Positions 23,804 through 35,878 of a stretch of DNA of 64,000 nucleotides are shown here, in pieces; the stretch's first letter is position 1, and every line of letters begins with the position of its first letter. The stretch comes from Rhynchospora pubera (Eukaryota > Streptophyta > Magnoliopsida > Poales > Cyperaceae): positions 3,463,190 through 3,527,189 of the forward strand of contig CM051459.1 of assembly GCA_028095005.1 (NCBI GenBank), read 5' to 3'. The notes below the pieces were generated by a model. The model ran no database searches and was not told the origin of the DNA. It worked only from the letters and a program-made list of their open reading frames with translations. A program made the translations under genes and the position numbers.

Positions 23804-25383
23804 TGATAAATGGTTTTCATACCTAGTATTTCAACTATTTGTAGGTCTTAATTTTTTAATTTTATGTAATTTTTCTAATGTTTAATTGTTAATTTAGGTT
23901 AGAAGCTAGGTACTCTGCCATGGTTGCTTCATTTTGTATAGGATCTATGCGATGTGGCTACTCGACACGACATTTTGGAGTGATTTCAGACTAGACCTGA
24001 TCAGCGACCCACAGGGAGCCAGCGGGTAGCAGATGGTGACAGGCGATGCAGAAGACTTCAGCGGGCCGCTAGACTTGGCAGCGGGCTGCTGGAAGATGGT
24101 AACCGACAGACAAAAATAGCCAGCCAGATTTGCCATCTCTTCCACAACCGTCTACGCCAAATTTAGAGCCTCTATTTGCACGACCTCCACCTTTAGAGAA
24201 CCGCCAATGTACATTATATAAGGAGGAAGCGTTGAAGCCAGAGGGGTTGGCAATTAGAGGAGTTTTCTGGGCGTAAGGAGAACAAATCTGCACAGGTCCA
24301 GCAGGTCGCCAGAGTCACCTGAGAGCCGCTGTCGAGTAGCAGGAGACAGAAAGATAGAGATCGAGTTGCTTTTCTGTTGTCACTTTATTTCTTTCTTATG
24401 TTTTCTTTTCTCGTTGATACTTGGATAATTTGTTTTATGTCTGATCGCGAGTAGATACCTTTTTAGGGGCCATGGTAGTGAACCTTTAGTTTATGACTTG
24501 ATATTATTATTTTAGTTGATTTCTTTGTTGCATGTTGTGTTTTATACCATGCTTTAATTGTCTATCTGATTGAATTTGAATTGCTTAAGTTAATTTGCTT
24601 GTATCCGTCAAGTATAGACCTTACTTGATTTGTTAGATAGTTAAGTCCAAATTAATCTGAGTAAGTAATTTCAATTATGTTAACTAGAAGGTTTATAATC
24701 AAAAGATTGAACCAAGACTAACTAACGAGAGTTATAGTCTTTTCTTATAGCGAAAGCTTAAGAATTCATAGATTAGAAAGGTATAAACCCGTAGAAACTA
24801 GACCACGAAACGAAAGTTGAAGTTTAGATCTACTTGATAGTTTTGAAGTTAGTTGAATTGAATCCCAGACCTAAAACGAGAGTTTGATCTACAGCACTTC
24901 AATATAAACTCAATCCTATACACAAAGCAACTTCTAAATTAACTAAGTAATAGTCTCAGCTTGACACCAGCGGGCCGCTGAGTGAACCTACGAGGTGGTC
25001 TATGCTTGCTAAGTAGCCAGCGATCAGCTAAAGTCGTCCTGCGACCCGAGTCCTTTCAGCGGGCCGCTACGAAAGTAAGCGGACCGCTAGGACTGGAGTA
25101 AACTAAAGAATTAGCATGCCTTAAACCCCTAATTTCTAATTAGCCAATTAATTGACTTTTATCTGCAATCTGTTAAATTAGAATTTATTTAATTACAATT
25201 TAATTTAATTGTTAACTCTGTGACCAATCTATATCTCTTGCAAACCTCAAGTTTAGTAGATTAAATAGAATTAAAACTTATAATTATTAAACGTCCGTCC
25301 TTGTGGTTCGACCCCTAAATACTTACACGATTATCGTGTGCTTGCGATACGAATTTGAGTAGAATAGGGTATAATCCACATCA
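23804..25383 (+). mobile_element. Probable solo LTR of a gypsy-type retrotransposon
   Basis: It begins TGATAAATGG and ends CCACATCA, so it has TGAT...ATCA termini, and it is flanked by ACTAA on both sides (23799-23803, 25384-25388), a 5 bp duplication. A TATA box (ATTATATAAGG, about 24213-24223) fits a U3 promoter. The end contains CCTTGTGGTTCGACCCC, the type of sequence found near the 3' end of plant gypsy LTRs and close in form to CCCTTGGGTTCGACCC in the LTR of the element at 34231-39430. There is no adjacent PBS or second LTR, so it is solo. The palindrome AGCGGGCCGCT or near forms recur inside. Confidence 0.65.
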
Positions 25384-25818
25384 ACTAATGTGCTACAGGT
25401 GGCAATGTCGTCCATTTTTTTTTAGTCATTTTTTCGATATCCAAAATTTAAATGGTCGATCCAAACCGTTTAAATCGATCCAAACCATTTAAATAGTTCT
25501 TGTCTTTTCTAGTTTTATTTATACTCTTGTTTTAAGTTCGACAGGTAGGGTCATGGGGTGGGGGACTCGCACAGTCGCACTAGAGTTTGAATTCGGTCTT
25601 ATTTGACACTTATTAGAAGTTCATTGTAATCTCTGATTTTTGTTTTGAATGCAAAGCCCACGGGAAGTTTATCAAAAAAAAAAAAAGATAATCTACAATA
25701 ATTAATTTGACAACTTTGAAGAAAAAAAATTATAAAAAGGTTTGTGATCACAAAGTCTTCCATTCTGTACCGATCGCATAACCATTTTTACAATTTACTT
25801 TTTTTTACTCCCCAACGC

Positions 25819-26568
25819 TAGGGCTGTACAGGAAAATTAAAAATCCGTCCGACCCGTTTAACCCGTCCGACCCAATCCATATTCGAACGGGTTCAAGTAT
25901 GATTTGGGTTGGTTCGGATTTTAATTTTACCAACCCGGTACAATTGGGTCGGGTCATGATTTTTTATGGATAATTCGGGTACAAACCCGACCCGTTGTAA
26001 TTTATTGATCTGATCTTACGCATAATAAATATAATTCATTAATTCACATTTACTCTTTACTCAATCTCGATATCAGGACGCTTCGTCTCCTCGGCCGTGA
26101 GTCAAAAAATGTTTTTTTCTAAGTCATTAATTTGCATGTGAATAATACAATAATTCAAATAGCTGGTTCGGGATATTAACTCGCATTTATTTTTTGCCAA
26201 GTCATTTGAACTCAAAAGTATTTTTGCTAAGTTATTTATATATCCTCGTTGCTGCTGTTATTTGAATTCAAAGTGTCTAGTGTGATATGTGCTAGTCAAT
26301 TTTTACTATTTGAATTCAAAGTATCTAGTATGATGTGCTAGTCAATTTTTATTTCAATCATATAATTATTTTTTATATTTTTACAATTGAAATTACAACC
26401 CGTTAAACCCACGTAACCCGCATAACCCGTAATAATCCGTACGTGAAAAATCAATTGAGTTGGGTTGGATTACGGGTGGGTCAATTATAATTTTTCTTCA
26501 ACCCAGTATAATTGAATTGGGTTAAAATTTTGATTAAAAAGTTGTGACCCGTCCGTTGTACAGCCCTA
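25819..26568. mobile_element. hAT-type MITE, 750 bp
   Basis: The ends are TAGGGCTGTAC and GTACAGCCCTA, perfect 11 bp inverted repeats. The 8 bp duplication CCCAACGC is exact (25811-25818 and 26569-26576). Subterminal zones repeat ACCCGT, GACCCG and CGGGT units; the middle is AT-rich. No protein is encoded. Confidence 0.9.
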
Positions 26569-26731
26569 CCCAACGCTAACACGGTAACACCACCCGAATC
26601 CCAAAACCAGATCCTATTCACTAGCAAACCCGAAACAAGAAAAAAATAAAACCCGATCCAAATGGAGCAACTCTAGTCTTAGTAGTCTCAAAAGATACAA
26701 TGTTCATTCAAATTAGTATTACTTATCATAA

Positions 26732-26887
26732 TGCTCCGTTTGGATAGGTGTGGGAAGAAGAAAAAAAGGAAAGAAGTGGGAATAAGTATTGAAAAGTGTG
26801 TAACTTTGTAAATAGTTTGAATTGTTTAATAATAAATTTGGACCCTTCATTTATTTTCTTCTTCCCACCCCAATCCAAACACTGCCA
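26732..26887. mobile_element. Tourist-like MITE, copy B
   Basis: A 156 bp element with diverged ends (TGCTCCGTTTGGAT and ATCCAAACACTGCCA), flanked by TAA (26729-26731, 26888-26890). The middle shares AGTGTGTAACTTTG and GTTTGAATTGTTTA with the copies at 23216 and 61053. Confidence 0.7.
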
Positions 26888-27561
26888 TAACTTCAACATA
26901 AACTTGTAAGTCGAAAGTAATCAAGGAGGACTCAACATGATAATTTCTAAAAAAAAATTGCAGATACTTCCAAGCAATATATATGATCTGTATTTCCATT
27001 GTTTATATTTTAGTGATATAAGAATAATGATTTTAATTATTTTTATGAATTTTTAATACTTATTAATTATGTTGATAATGATATTAGAATACAAATTTAT
27101 TATGATAACTCACAAGTTGGCGAGCCGAATTAAGCTTAACTCAAACTCCATTTGTCAGCACTCAGCCAATCGAATTGATGTATTTACATTGACCTAAGTT
27201 ACTACTGAACTTTGTTCGAATCAAGTTAGAAAAAACTCATGAGTTACAGATTATTTGTTTACTTCTATCCAAGACTCAATCAGATAGGGCTAGTAACAAT
27301 ACAAGAGCATAAACAAACACAAGAGAACGAGTGAACTCTCATTAAATTAATTTTCAGAAGTTGCATGGCGAACGATCCAATTAGGGACTTTTGATCCCAA
27401 AAAATAAATAAATAAATAAAATCATCACTTTGTTGTTGCCAATTAAACTCAAGTTAGGGTGCTGATCCGGACAATAAATAATTTAATCCGAGAAACAAAA
27501 TATTTTATAAATGACAATTCTACCCTCCCAAGCGCACCTCTATTTTTCAATCCGGGGGTGA

Positions 27562-28525
27562 TAAGGATCATCCCCGATATTCATCATCCCCATCATCCCC
27601 ACGCGTTTTTCTATTTTTGGCTCTACGCGTTTTCTATTTCTGGAAATCACTCTGTTTCTCTTCCTGCTACGTACGCTCGTCCCCCTCTCATTCCTTCCGC
27701 GTGTGCTCCCCCTCCCCCTCCCCTCTCTCACAGACACTATATATTGATTATAATTGTTGGAGTTAATATATATAACTGTTGAAGCTAATATATATGCCGA
27801 CTTCAATAATTTAAATATGCCCACTTCAAATATTACATTCAACATTTAAATATGCCAAGTTCAACAATTATATAGATTAACTTCAACAGTTATATATATT
27901 AAATTCAACAGTTACATATATAACATATTAACTTCAATAGTCACATATATAATTTCAACAGATACATATATAACTTCAACAGTTACATATATAACTTCAA
28001 CAGTTATATATATTAACTTCAACAGTTACATAAATAACATATTAACTTCAATAGTCACATATATAAGTTCAACAGCTACATATATAACTTCAACAGTTAC
28101 ACATATAACTTCAACAGTTATATATATTAACTTCAACAGTTACATATATAACAAATTAACTTTAACAATTACATATATAACTTCAACAGTACATATATTA
28201 ACTTCAACAATTACGATATTGCCTTCAACATTTAAATATATTAACTTCAACAGTTATGAAATGTGTAGAGAAAGAGGAGAAGGGTGGGGGGGGGGGACGG
28301 TGTACATGGGAGGGAGGAGGGGAGGAGGGGGAGGGGGGACGACGTATGTAGGAGGGAGGAGGAGGGAGGGGGACAGTGTACGTGGGAGGGAGGAGGGGAC
28401 AGGGGCGGATACAGAGGAGGGGAAGGCGAGAGAGTGTATGCGTGAGGGAGGAGTTAGTTACGTACGCGAGTTAGTTACGTACGCGTGAGGATGATGGGAT
28501 GATAGAATCTGAAGGATTGTCCTAA
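27562..28525. mobile_element. Inverted-repeat element with C-rich and G-rich arms around a minisatellite
   Basis: The left end (TAAGGATCATCCCCGATATT) is an imperfect inverted match to the right end, whose reverse complement starts TTAGGACAATCCTTCAGATT; both continue into CATCATCC repeats and ACGCG. Inside, the left arm is C-rich (CTCCCCCTCCCCCTCCCC near 27706-27723) and the right arm G-rich (GGGAGG repeats, 28276-28400). Between them is an AT-rich minisatellite. I cannot define a target-site duplication. Open frames in the arms are repeat products and I do not consider them genes. Confidence 0.5.
27756..28258. repeat. AT-rich minisatellite, unit about 20-23 bp
   Basis: About 20 imperfect copies of AACTTCAACAGTTACATATAT. 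Unit variants end in TATATATT, ACATATATAAC or ACATATTAAC. Higher-order alternation of two unit types is visible around 27900-28060. The first unit and its neighbour (TATATAACTGTTGAAGC, 27767-27783) run in the opposite orientation. Confidence 0.85.
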
Positions 28526-29076
28526 GCAATTCCGTTTTTCAATCTGCTTTCTCCAAACAGTCTTTCCTCTTTTAGTTTTACCATCTACTTTCTTTTCAAT
28601 AACAAGCACAAAATCTCATCAATTGCACTTGGATATGTGATATCACTACTATTTTCACTCAACCCCCTCTTAGAATTTTTAAGAGTATTCAGAAAAAAAA
28701 AACACTACAAAGATGTTGTCTTTTGATGAGTTACAAGAGTCATAATCCAGTTCGGCAAGCAACACGTACCTTTTTTTATCTTTTAGATTTTGGATTAATT
28801 ATTCTTTTATGATTTCAATTAAGGAATAGTTGAGATTTACATAAAATAATCGACAATTAGAAAAATAATATGAAAAGTGATAAAATAATTCCATTATGAA
28901 TCCATTCAATTACCTACATACCTACAATTTACAAATAACCTATGCCAATCAGGGAAAAAAAACTTTTGACTCTACCCTGTAAAACCCAAGAAAAAAAAGT
29001 TAAACCACCTTACTATAACAAACGAAAAAAGAAAAAAAAATCAAACACCGTATAAGTTGACATATATAAAGGTCCC
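28526..29076. other. 3' flank of the WD40 gene
   Basis: AT-rich DNA without a recognisable gene. The 3' UTR and polyadenylation site of the minus-strand WD40 gene should lie just left of 29077; A-rich tracts at about 28955-29040 are present. Confidence 0.4.
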
Positions 29077-30628
29077 CTATTTGTCTCCTAACATATCCTC
29101 TTGTGGCACCCACCAAACTCTGAGGCTCCTATCCAGCCCCCCACTGTACACCACATAGCCTCTCCCAGCTCTATACCAAGAAGCTTGTAGACACCTCACA
29201 GGCCCCTCATGGCCCCTTAGAAGCCCTAATTTCCCTAATCCACCTCCTATCTCTCTCTTCCACACTCCAATGCTCCTATCACCAGACCCACTAAACACTA
29301 ACTCACTCACCACACACAAACTAAGCACAGCCATGTCATGAGCTTTAACATTACAAACCAGCCTCCAAACATTCTTCTCCTTCTCCAAATCGCACCGCCA
29401 CACGGCCACATGGCCATCAGACCCGGCGGCATAGACTAATCCTGTGTTGGCACATGTTGCAATTGCATTCCACGACATGTTGTTTCGTGCTACTAAAGTA
29501 TTCAATAGGCAATGTGAGTTCTTCATTACATTTCTTTTGCCCCATGCCTTTATCTTGCCATCAGCTGATGCGGTATACACAAGTCCATCATGTACCGCGA
29601 GTGCGTTGATCGCATCGTCATGGGCCCGTATTGATTCCAAGCACTTAAGGTTTGACATCTGCCATACCTGGCGTAGAATAAAATACTTTAATACAATGAA
29701 TGACTAAATTGACCAATACAGCAGGCTTCAATTGAGATCCTGAATCAGGTTGGGTGAAAAGGGAAGCCTTTAAAATGAAATTAATTCAGAAAATTTAACT
29801 CGTTTAGAGGCGTAATTGAACTTTCCTTAACAAATTGTAAGTAATTGTATTTGTACTTATTTTAAAATACGTTACTAAGCCAAAAGATATAATCATAAAA
29901 AAAAAAAGAAACCAAGAATTACTATTTCTATATAAACGTACAGTAAATTACCAATTTTCTTAAAGTACCTTCAATTTCTACCCCTGATTTAATTGCCAAT
30001 AAAAATTTTGATCAATGGAACTAACCTTTAGTGTTTTATCCCAAGAACCAGAGTACACCAAATCTCCATGCACTGCAAGGCAGGAAATGCTATCCCCATG
30101 CTCAATCCACAATCGCCTATGATTCCTTCGCGTCTGAACATAGTTACCCTGTTTCAAACACCGGCCCAAATAATCTCGTGTTGTTGGCAAACTCGCAACC
30201 AACCTAAACGCATTCTCTGACCGAGACGATATCTTCCACACACGAACCTTCCCGTCTTGATGAGCCGAGAACACACGGTTGCCCACAGCAACAAGCGCCT
30301 TAACAGATCCCTCGCCATGTCCAAACTTTGTGAATTGCCGTAGGTCGGGATGCTGCCACACGGTGATGTCCTTCGTGCTTGAGGCCGAGAAAAGAAATTC
30401 ACCACAGAGTGTGAGACTGGAGATGGGGCCCGCATTGCCTGGGATGGTTGCGAGGCATTTGTAAGGGGTTTGGGAGTTGGGGCTGTGAGGAATGGAGATA
30501 AGGATATTGTTGGATTCAGGCCGGGTTTCGGGTTTGGTAAGGGGTTGTGGGTCTTGGTCGGAATAGTCTGTTTTGTTTGGGAAACTGGAGAGCAATGGAG
30601 TGTTTAAGGTGGGTTCTGTACATGACAT
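29077..30628 (-). CDS. WD40-repeat protein of the JINGUBANG type, two exons
   Basis: Exon 1 is 30628-30026 and exon 2 is 29667-29077. The splice (AAG/GTTAGT ... CAG/GTATGG) joins codons cleanly as TLK-VWQMSNL, giving 397 aa. After a polar, proline-rich N-terminus of about 55 residues, seven WD40-like repeats can be followed, with blades ending ITVW, VRVW, LKVW, IKAW, VAVW, IGVW and LRVW. The sequence SGSWDKTLKVW followed by CLESIRAHDDAINALA matches the plant family that includes JINGUBANG, a negative regulator of pollen germination. WD40 propellers act as protein-binding scaffolds without catalysis. The exact biological role is inferred from family only. The start at 30628 follows a purine-rich leader; no upstream in-frame ATG seems better. 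Confidence 0.9.
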
Positions 30629-30720
30629 TTTCTCTGTGTGTGTGTTGTGAGAGAGAGACGTTAAGAGGAGAGAAGCAAGAAGGAAGGAATAAATAGAGGA
30701 GAGATAGGGAATTAACTATT
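30629..30720 (-). promoter_or_regulatory. Leader and core promoter of the WD40 gene
   Basis: Read on the minus strand, a TATA-like CTCTATTTATTCC (about 30687-30699) lies about 60-70 bases upstream of the start codon, followed by a CT-rich initiator region and a short CA repeat. Spacing suits a short 5' UTR. Confidence 0.45.
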
Positions 30721-31821
30721 AAGTAGTAGAGAGCGTTTCTTGAAGATGGGGGATTCCTTGGTCGGCGAAGGAAAAGTTCCCTTGTCGGGAAAATATCCCT
30801 AGTATCCTTGTAAAAATGGTAAATATGTAATAAGTCCTTTCAGAAAGACAAATTGAGCATCCTATATACATATTTAATACGTTTTACAGGAGATTTGAAG
30901 GTAAATACTGAGTCTATCTGTGTTTATATAAGAGGGCAGTAATGAGTTATCGGAAGGTATTTGGTTTCAGTGTCAGTTCTCAACAGTATTCCTGAGATAT
31001 ATCCTGTTTTATGAGGGGTACTTCAGAATTTGTTGTTTAAGGTATATAATGGAAAAATTCTTGTACTTAAAATTTTGGGTTGTGGAGGCGGTCCAACGGC
31101 TACTTTTCTTTTGTAATTGTATTGTTCCTGTGCAATCTGTAAAGATACTTTTTTCCTGGGTGCCGGACCCACACGCGCTCCTCTTAATTGATTGTTAATT
31201 AATCAATCAGTTTATATTTTATTTACAAACACAAGTTTCTCGTTTCAATTTTTGTTCGAAACTGACAAGCTTCAGTATCGCGTTCCAACAAAATTATTTC
31301 TTTTCTTTATTACTTAATATTTATCTGTTTATTGAAAGCACCAAAAGGCTAACGAAAAGCATGAACCGAGCAAAAGTTAAATTGTTGAGTTAAAAATCTA
31401 GAGCCATAGTTGTAACCAAAGTAACAAATTTGCAATCGAAATTAATTCAGTGAGATATATTGTGTGCACAGACATATCACAGTTAATTAATTCATACTAA
31501 ATTCTGTTTGTTTGCTAGTCATTTCAAAAGGGGCTGAAAATAAATAATTCGAATATTTGTGTACCCCCCCCCCCCCCCGCCCCGATTGCAACGTATTTTT
31601 TTTCATTATTCACCTTTCATATTTCTCCAGAAATTATGGCAAAAGAGAACTCCCGAGGTCTAAAGTTATGTAGACTCAATAGACAAATAATGCTTGTAAA
31701 CAAGCAAACTACGGTGTATTAAAAAAAAAATGGAGAAAGGTACATAGGTTACTTTACAGTCTTGAATGTATTTTATATGTGTACGGCCGGTAGGGGGATT
31801 TGGTACAAGTGGAGTAGCTCA
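30721..31821. other. Intergenic DNA with a poly-C tract
   Basis: No gene is seen. A homopolymer of 15 C residues lies at 31564-31578, continued by GCCCCG. The rest is AT-rich. Confidence 0.5.
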
Positions 31822-34210
31822 GAAGTATGGTTTCCTTTCAAGTTCAAACTTTCTACAACATTTTTGTTCGTTTTTCTTTTTTTTTTTTTTTTGTGCAGAA
31901 TACATTGTAACTAGAACTTGGCTGGTTTGCATCTTTTAATTACTATCACATTCTTTTTCTTTTCAGATTTACTAACTTTTTTGTAAAAATGTTGGTCCAC
32001 GTCATCAACACAGCGTGGCATATCTTTTATCTAGCTAGTACATTTTGTTTAGTCCGCGGATTCTTTTGTACACAACCGAGCAGTTCCACCATTTATTAAA
32101 AACAATATTTATACATAACTGGTAATTATCGATGAATCTGTTAATAAAATTAAGATCCTATTAGAAAAAAATTCTAACAAAAATTTATTGAATTCATATA
32201 AAATAAAATATAATGAATAATTTAATTAATACTTGATATTGCTTGATCAGAAGATCTGGTAACGAGAATCCAATCTACAATTACAATATAAACTTACCTC
32301 ATATATTATTTTGAGAGGAAGGTTTTAATATTATAAAATAATATTTTTATTCTAAACCATTGACAATATTTTTTTGGGTTAATTAGGTTTATGCCACTGT
32401 AAAAATCAGAAATTAGAGAAATGCCATCACTAAATGACAAATTATTTTTATGCCATCATTAAAGGATAAAATTAGATTTATGCCACTGGATAATTAATTT
32501 GACCATTATACCCTTTTAAATTTGCCATTCTAAAATAATAAAATTAAAAATATGCCACTATTAATCATTAAAATTTAAAATATGTCACCATTAAGTAAAT
32601 AAGTGATTTTACGCCTTCGTTCATCAAAAAAGATTTTACGCCTTCAACAAAAGAAATAAAATTTTCATTTTTCAATTTCAAAATTTGAAAATTTAAAAGA
32701 TCGGAAGTATGGTTTCCTTTCAAGTTCAAACTTTCTACAAAATTTGTTCGTTTTTCTTTCCTTCTTTCTTTCTTTCTGTTTCTTTTTTGTGCAAAATACA
32801 TTGTAACTAGAACTTGGCTGGATTGCATCTTTTACTTACTGTCACATTCTTTTTCTTTCCGGATTTACTAAATTTTTAGTAAAAATGTTGGTCCACGTCA
32901 TCAACACAGCGTGGCATATCCTTCTTATCTATTACATTTTGTTTACCAGACATCTTTTATTTAATATAAATGTCCAATGCCGGAACATTTTCTTACTAAC
33001 AAGTAAATATTGTCCTATTCATAAAAATGAATAGTGAACTTGAAATAAGATGAGATAATTATCAAATACTCTGGTGTAAGATGGGAAAGTTTGCTTCAAA
33101 TTATACTTGTACCGTACTTATTTTTTTTCGGACTACTTAATTCGTGCAAAATTAGATGGTAATGACCCAGTATTGTTTTTAAAAAAAAGCAAATGTACAA
33201 ATGATTAAGTAATTGTTTTAAATATATTAATTTTAAACAATGCCAGTGCTAGGCTAATGGGAGATCATATATATTCTCTCTCTCTAACATATATCATGTC
33301 ATTAGCTCTAGAAGTATCTTGATAGATCTTTAACGGGAGATCATATTTGTATTCTCTAATAAACGTAACATAAATCTAATTACCTCTACAAGTATTGTGG
33401 TAGACATTTTAATTACTTAGTCCCTTATACGTGCCTCTTTTAATATATTTTTAAAGAGTAAGAACACTGTAGGGGCAGATGGGAATATTTGATCCACAAG
33501 ACCACAACGTATCCTTGCGTACACAACCAAGGAGTTCCACCATTTATTAAAAACAATATTTATTCATAAATGGTAATTATTGATGAATCTGCTAAATCCT
33601 ACAAGAAAGAAATTCTAACAAAAATTTATTGAATTCATATAAAATAAAATATAATGAATAATTTAATTAATAATCGATATTGCTTGATCAGAAGATCTGG
33701 TAACGAGAATCCAATCTACAATTACCATATAAATTTACCTCATATATTATTTTTGCTCTGATCGGAAGATAGAAGAACGAGAAAAGATTTCATTTCAACG
33801 GAAAAGAAAAGAGAAGATTTTTAACTCGAAATCATTTCCATTGATCGGCGAAGGAAGCTAGAATTTTCGTGCGATTTTGATCAGCAACCAATCGGAGGAG
33901 AGAGAAAGAGGGAGGAGAAGCGGCGAGCGACGAATTCTCGCCAAATTTCGATGTTTTTGGCAAGAGTTCCGTACGGGATTTGGAGCTCGTGAAATCGTGC
34001 GAAGTCGTTTCTTTTCCTCCGTTCTCCTCTCTTCCGATCACATTTTTCAAATTGCACAAATTCCATTTTCAAATTATACGATTATTTTCAGCGTTCCGAT
34101 CAGAGCCTTTAAGAGGAGGGTTTTAATATTATAAAATAATATTCTTATTAAATATTACAATCTAAAAAAAATCAAATGTTATATCTAAACCTTCGACAAT
34201 ATTTTTTTCA
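31822..34210. repeat. Local duplication, two interrupted copies
   Basis: Copy A (about 31822-32375) and copy B (about 32702-34210) share long stretches. Examples are AAGTATGGTTTCCTTTCAAG, then GGTCCACGTCATCAACACAG (31994 and 32890), CAGTTCCACCATTTATTAAA (32083 and 33530), and GAAGATCTGGTAACGAGAAT (32251 and 33691). Copy B carries an added block at about 32945-33525 and another at about 33755-34105; the latter is purine-rich and lies where copy A has only GAGAGGAAGG. Copy A is followed by an ATGCCA-repeat element (32376). Copy B runs up to the LTR element. No intact gene is present. Confidence 0.7.
32376..32640. mobile_element. ATGCCA-repeat element fragment, related to the intron-3 element
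   Basis: It starts GGGTTAATTAGGTTTATGCC, like the termini of the Mutator-like element at 12759-14069, and repeats TATGCCA at intervals of about 35-45 bases. No matching right terminus is visible, so it is one-ended or truncated, ending within the spacer between the two duplication copies. Confidence 0.55.
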
Positions 34211-34230
34211 CTATATTTAATTTTAGTGCC

Positions 34231-35863
34231 TGATGAAGGAATTTTAAACCTAGGTATCAAATAAATTTATAACCTAGAGCTAACCTCACTAGTCGTTTTA
34301 GTTAAGCTTTAGGGTCGAACCCAAGGGACGGTACAACTGATTACTAGACTTTACTTCCTCACGAAAGCTAGACAATTAATTTTTGGAGTTTTATGATTTA
34401 AAAAGACAATTATCTAAAGTGCAATTAAATAAATTATTTTTGTATTTTCTGGACTCTAAATAAATGCAAGGATGTCCTAGGATTTCGTGTTCAATTAGTT
34501 TAGCTCTAAAGCACCTTTGTCTACAATTTTCATCGAGACAGAGGCATATTTCGGACCGAAATGTATGGATTTCGGACCGAAATCCATACTGTTCCTGTCC
34601 AAAACTTACTTTAGATCTCTTGTTTCAACTTGATATCTTTACACAATGTTATGTGAAGACTACTGGACGACCAGACCTAAGTCCTAACCTCAGCTGTCGC
34701 GATTTCGGTTCTGACTTGACTTGGAACTCGGTTTTTGCCACATAAACAACTAAACCTATACTTTCGTTCTGATTTAGCTATTTAAGTATGTTTAGTTGGA
34801 TTTCTAGAGGTATTTAAAGTCCTGTCGGATCAGTAAAAGTTACACCTTTCGGTCGCAAACTAACATCCTCTTTCGAGCGATTGGCTTACCTCAAGTGCTT
34901 AAATAACTAATTATTTGTTCTAGTTTAATGTCCTAATGGTGCTGCAGTTCATCAATAGGTAAACAGTCAAACAAACAATTAAATTAACCAAGCAAGATAT
35001 AATTCTCAACAAAACATATCACATATTATAATATAAAGCAATCAAGTCATCACAAAATACTAAACTAATCTACTAACTACTACTAAGACATCATTAATTA
35101 TCCTAACATGCAAGAAAAATAAGATACAAACTCCATCAAATCAAAATATCAAGAGAAAAGGAACGAATAAACCAAATATCGCTTCTAACTCAAGATATCG
35201 ATCGTCCGAAGTCATGGTTGGATCGGTTCTACCGCTGTCGCGTCCAGAATCGCTCCAAAGTTGCTGCCATGGACGTGCTCCGCTGCGAGAGGTGGAATCC
35301 CACGCCTTTCGGCGTGAGAACGGTGGTGGAAAAGGTGGAAATTATTGTATGGAAGGTGGCATGCGTCTCTGGTCGAAATTCGTGCTTAAAAACACCTAGG
35401 GAAAGACCAGGAGGCGGCTAGGGCAAGAGAGGATCCTTCCTTCTTTGAAAATTACCAAAAATTACTTTCCATAAAAGAATTTTCGGACCGAAATCTGGAA
35501 ATTTCGGTCCGAAATGTATAAATTTCGGACCAATTTCGGACCAAAATTCCAGAATCGAGCATTGATAGTATTTTGACCATAATTTCTTCATCCGGACTCC
35601 GATTGAGGTGATTCAAAGATCGTTGGAAAGCTTAGGATGAGCTCTACAATGCAATGGACTCCTTTCAATCATTTTATTCTTCAAAATCCACCCTTTTATG
35701 CAATTATTGTGTCCAATCCACCAAGTTCCTACAAAACAAGTCAAATTCCACGGCAGTGTCCAATCTTGCAAAATATAATGCAAAAGTGCAGTGAATATCA
35801 TTGATTTGGGTAGTATTTTGGTGCCAAGTATGGTTAAAATATATATATAAATAAGAGATATCA
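34231..35863 (-). repeat. 3' LTR (minus-strand element)
   Basis: 1633 bp, TG...CA bounded when read on either strand. It holds three copies of TTTCGGACCGAAA (near 34551, 34571 and 35483), the inverse-core version TTTCGGTCCGAAA (35500) and two TTTCGGACCA half-variants. Near the end, on the minus strand, is CCCTTGGGTTCGACCC, a feature of plant gypsy LTR ends. Confidence 0.92.
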
Positions 35864-35878
35864 AATCTCCCCAAACTT
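35864..35878 (-). other. Polypurine tract of the LTR element
   Basis: On the minus strand AAGTTTGGGGAGATT abuts the 3' LTR. This is the expected plus-strand primer of reverse transcription and confirms the minus orientation. Confidence 0.75.

Noticed and set aside
27459..27845. Opposite frames of 107 and 101 codons
   Set aside because: They arise from the C-rich arm of a repeat element; Pro/Arg/Gly runs only.
27706..28400. CRISPR-like or other regular spacer array
   Set aside because: Units are contiguous minisatellite and purine repeats without unique spacers, and this is a plant nuclear region.
28219..28488. 89-codon Gly/Arg-rich frame
   Set aside because: It is a translation of the G-rich arm repeats.
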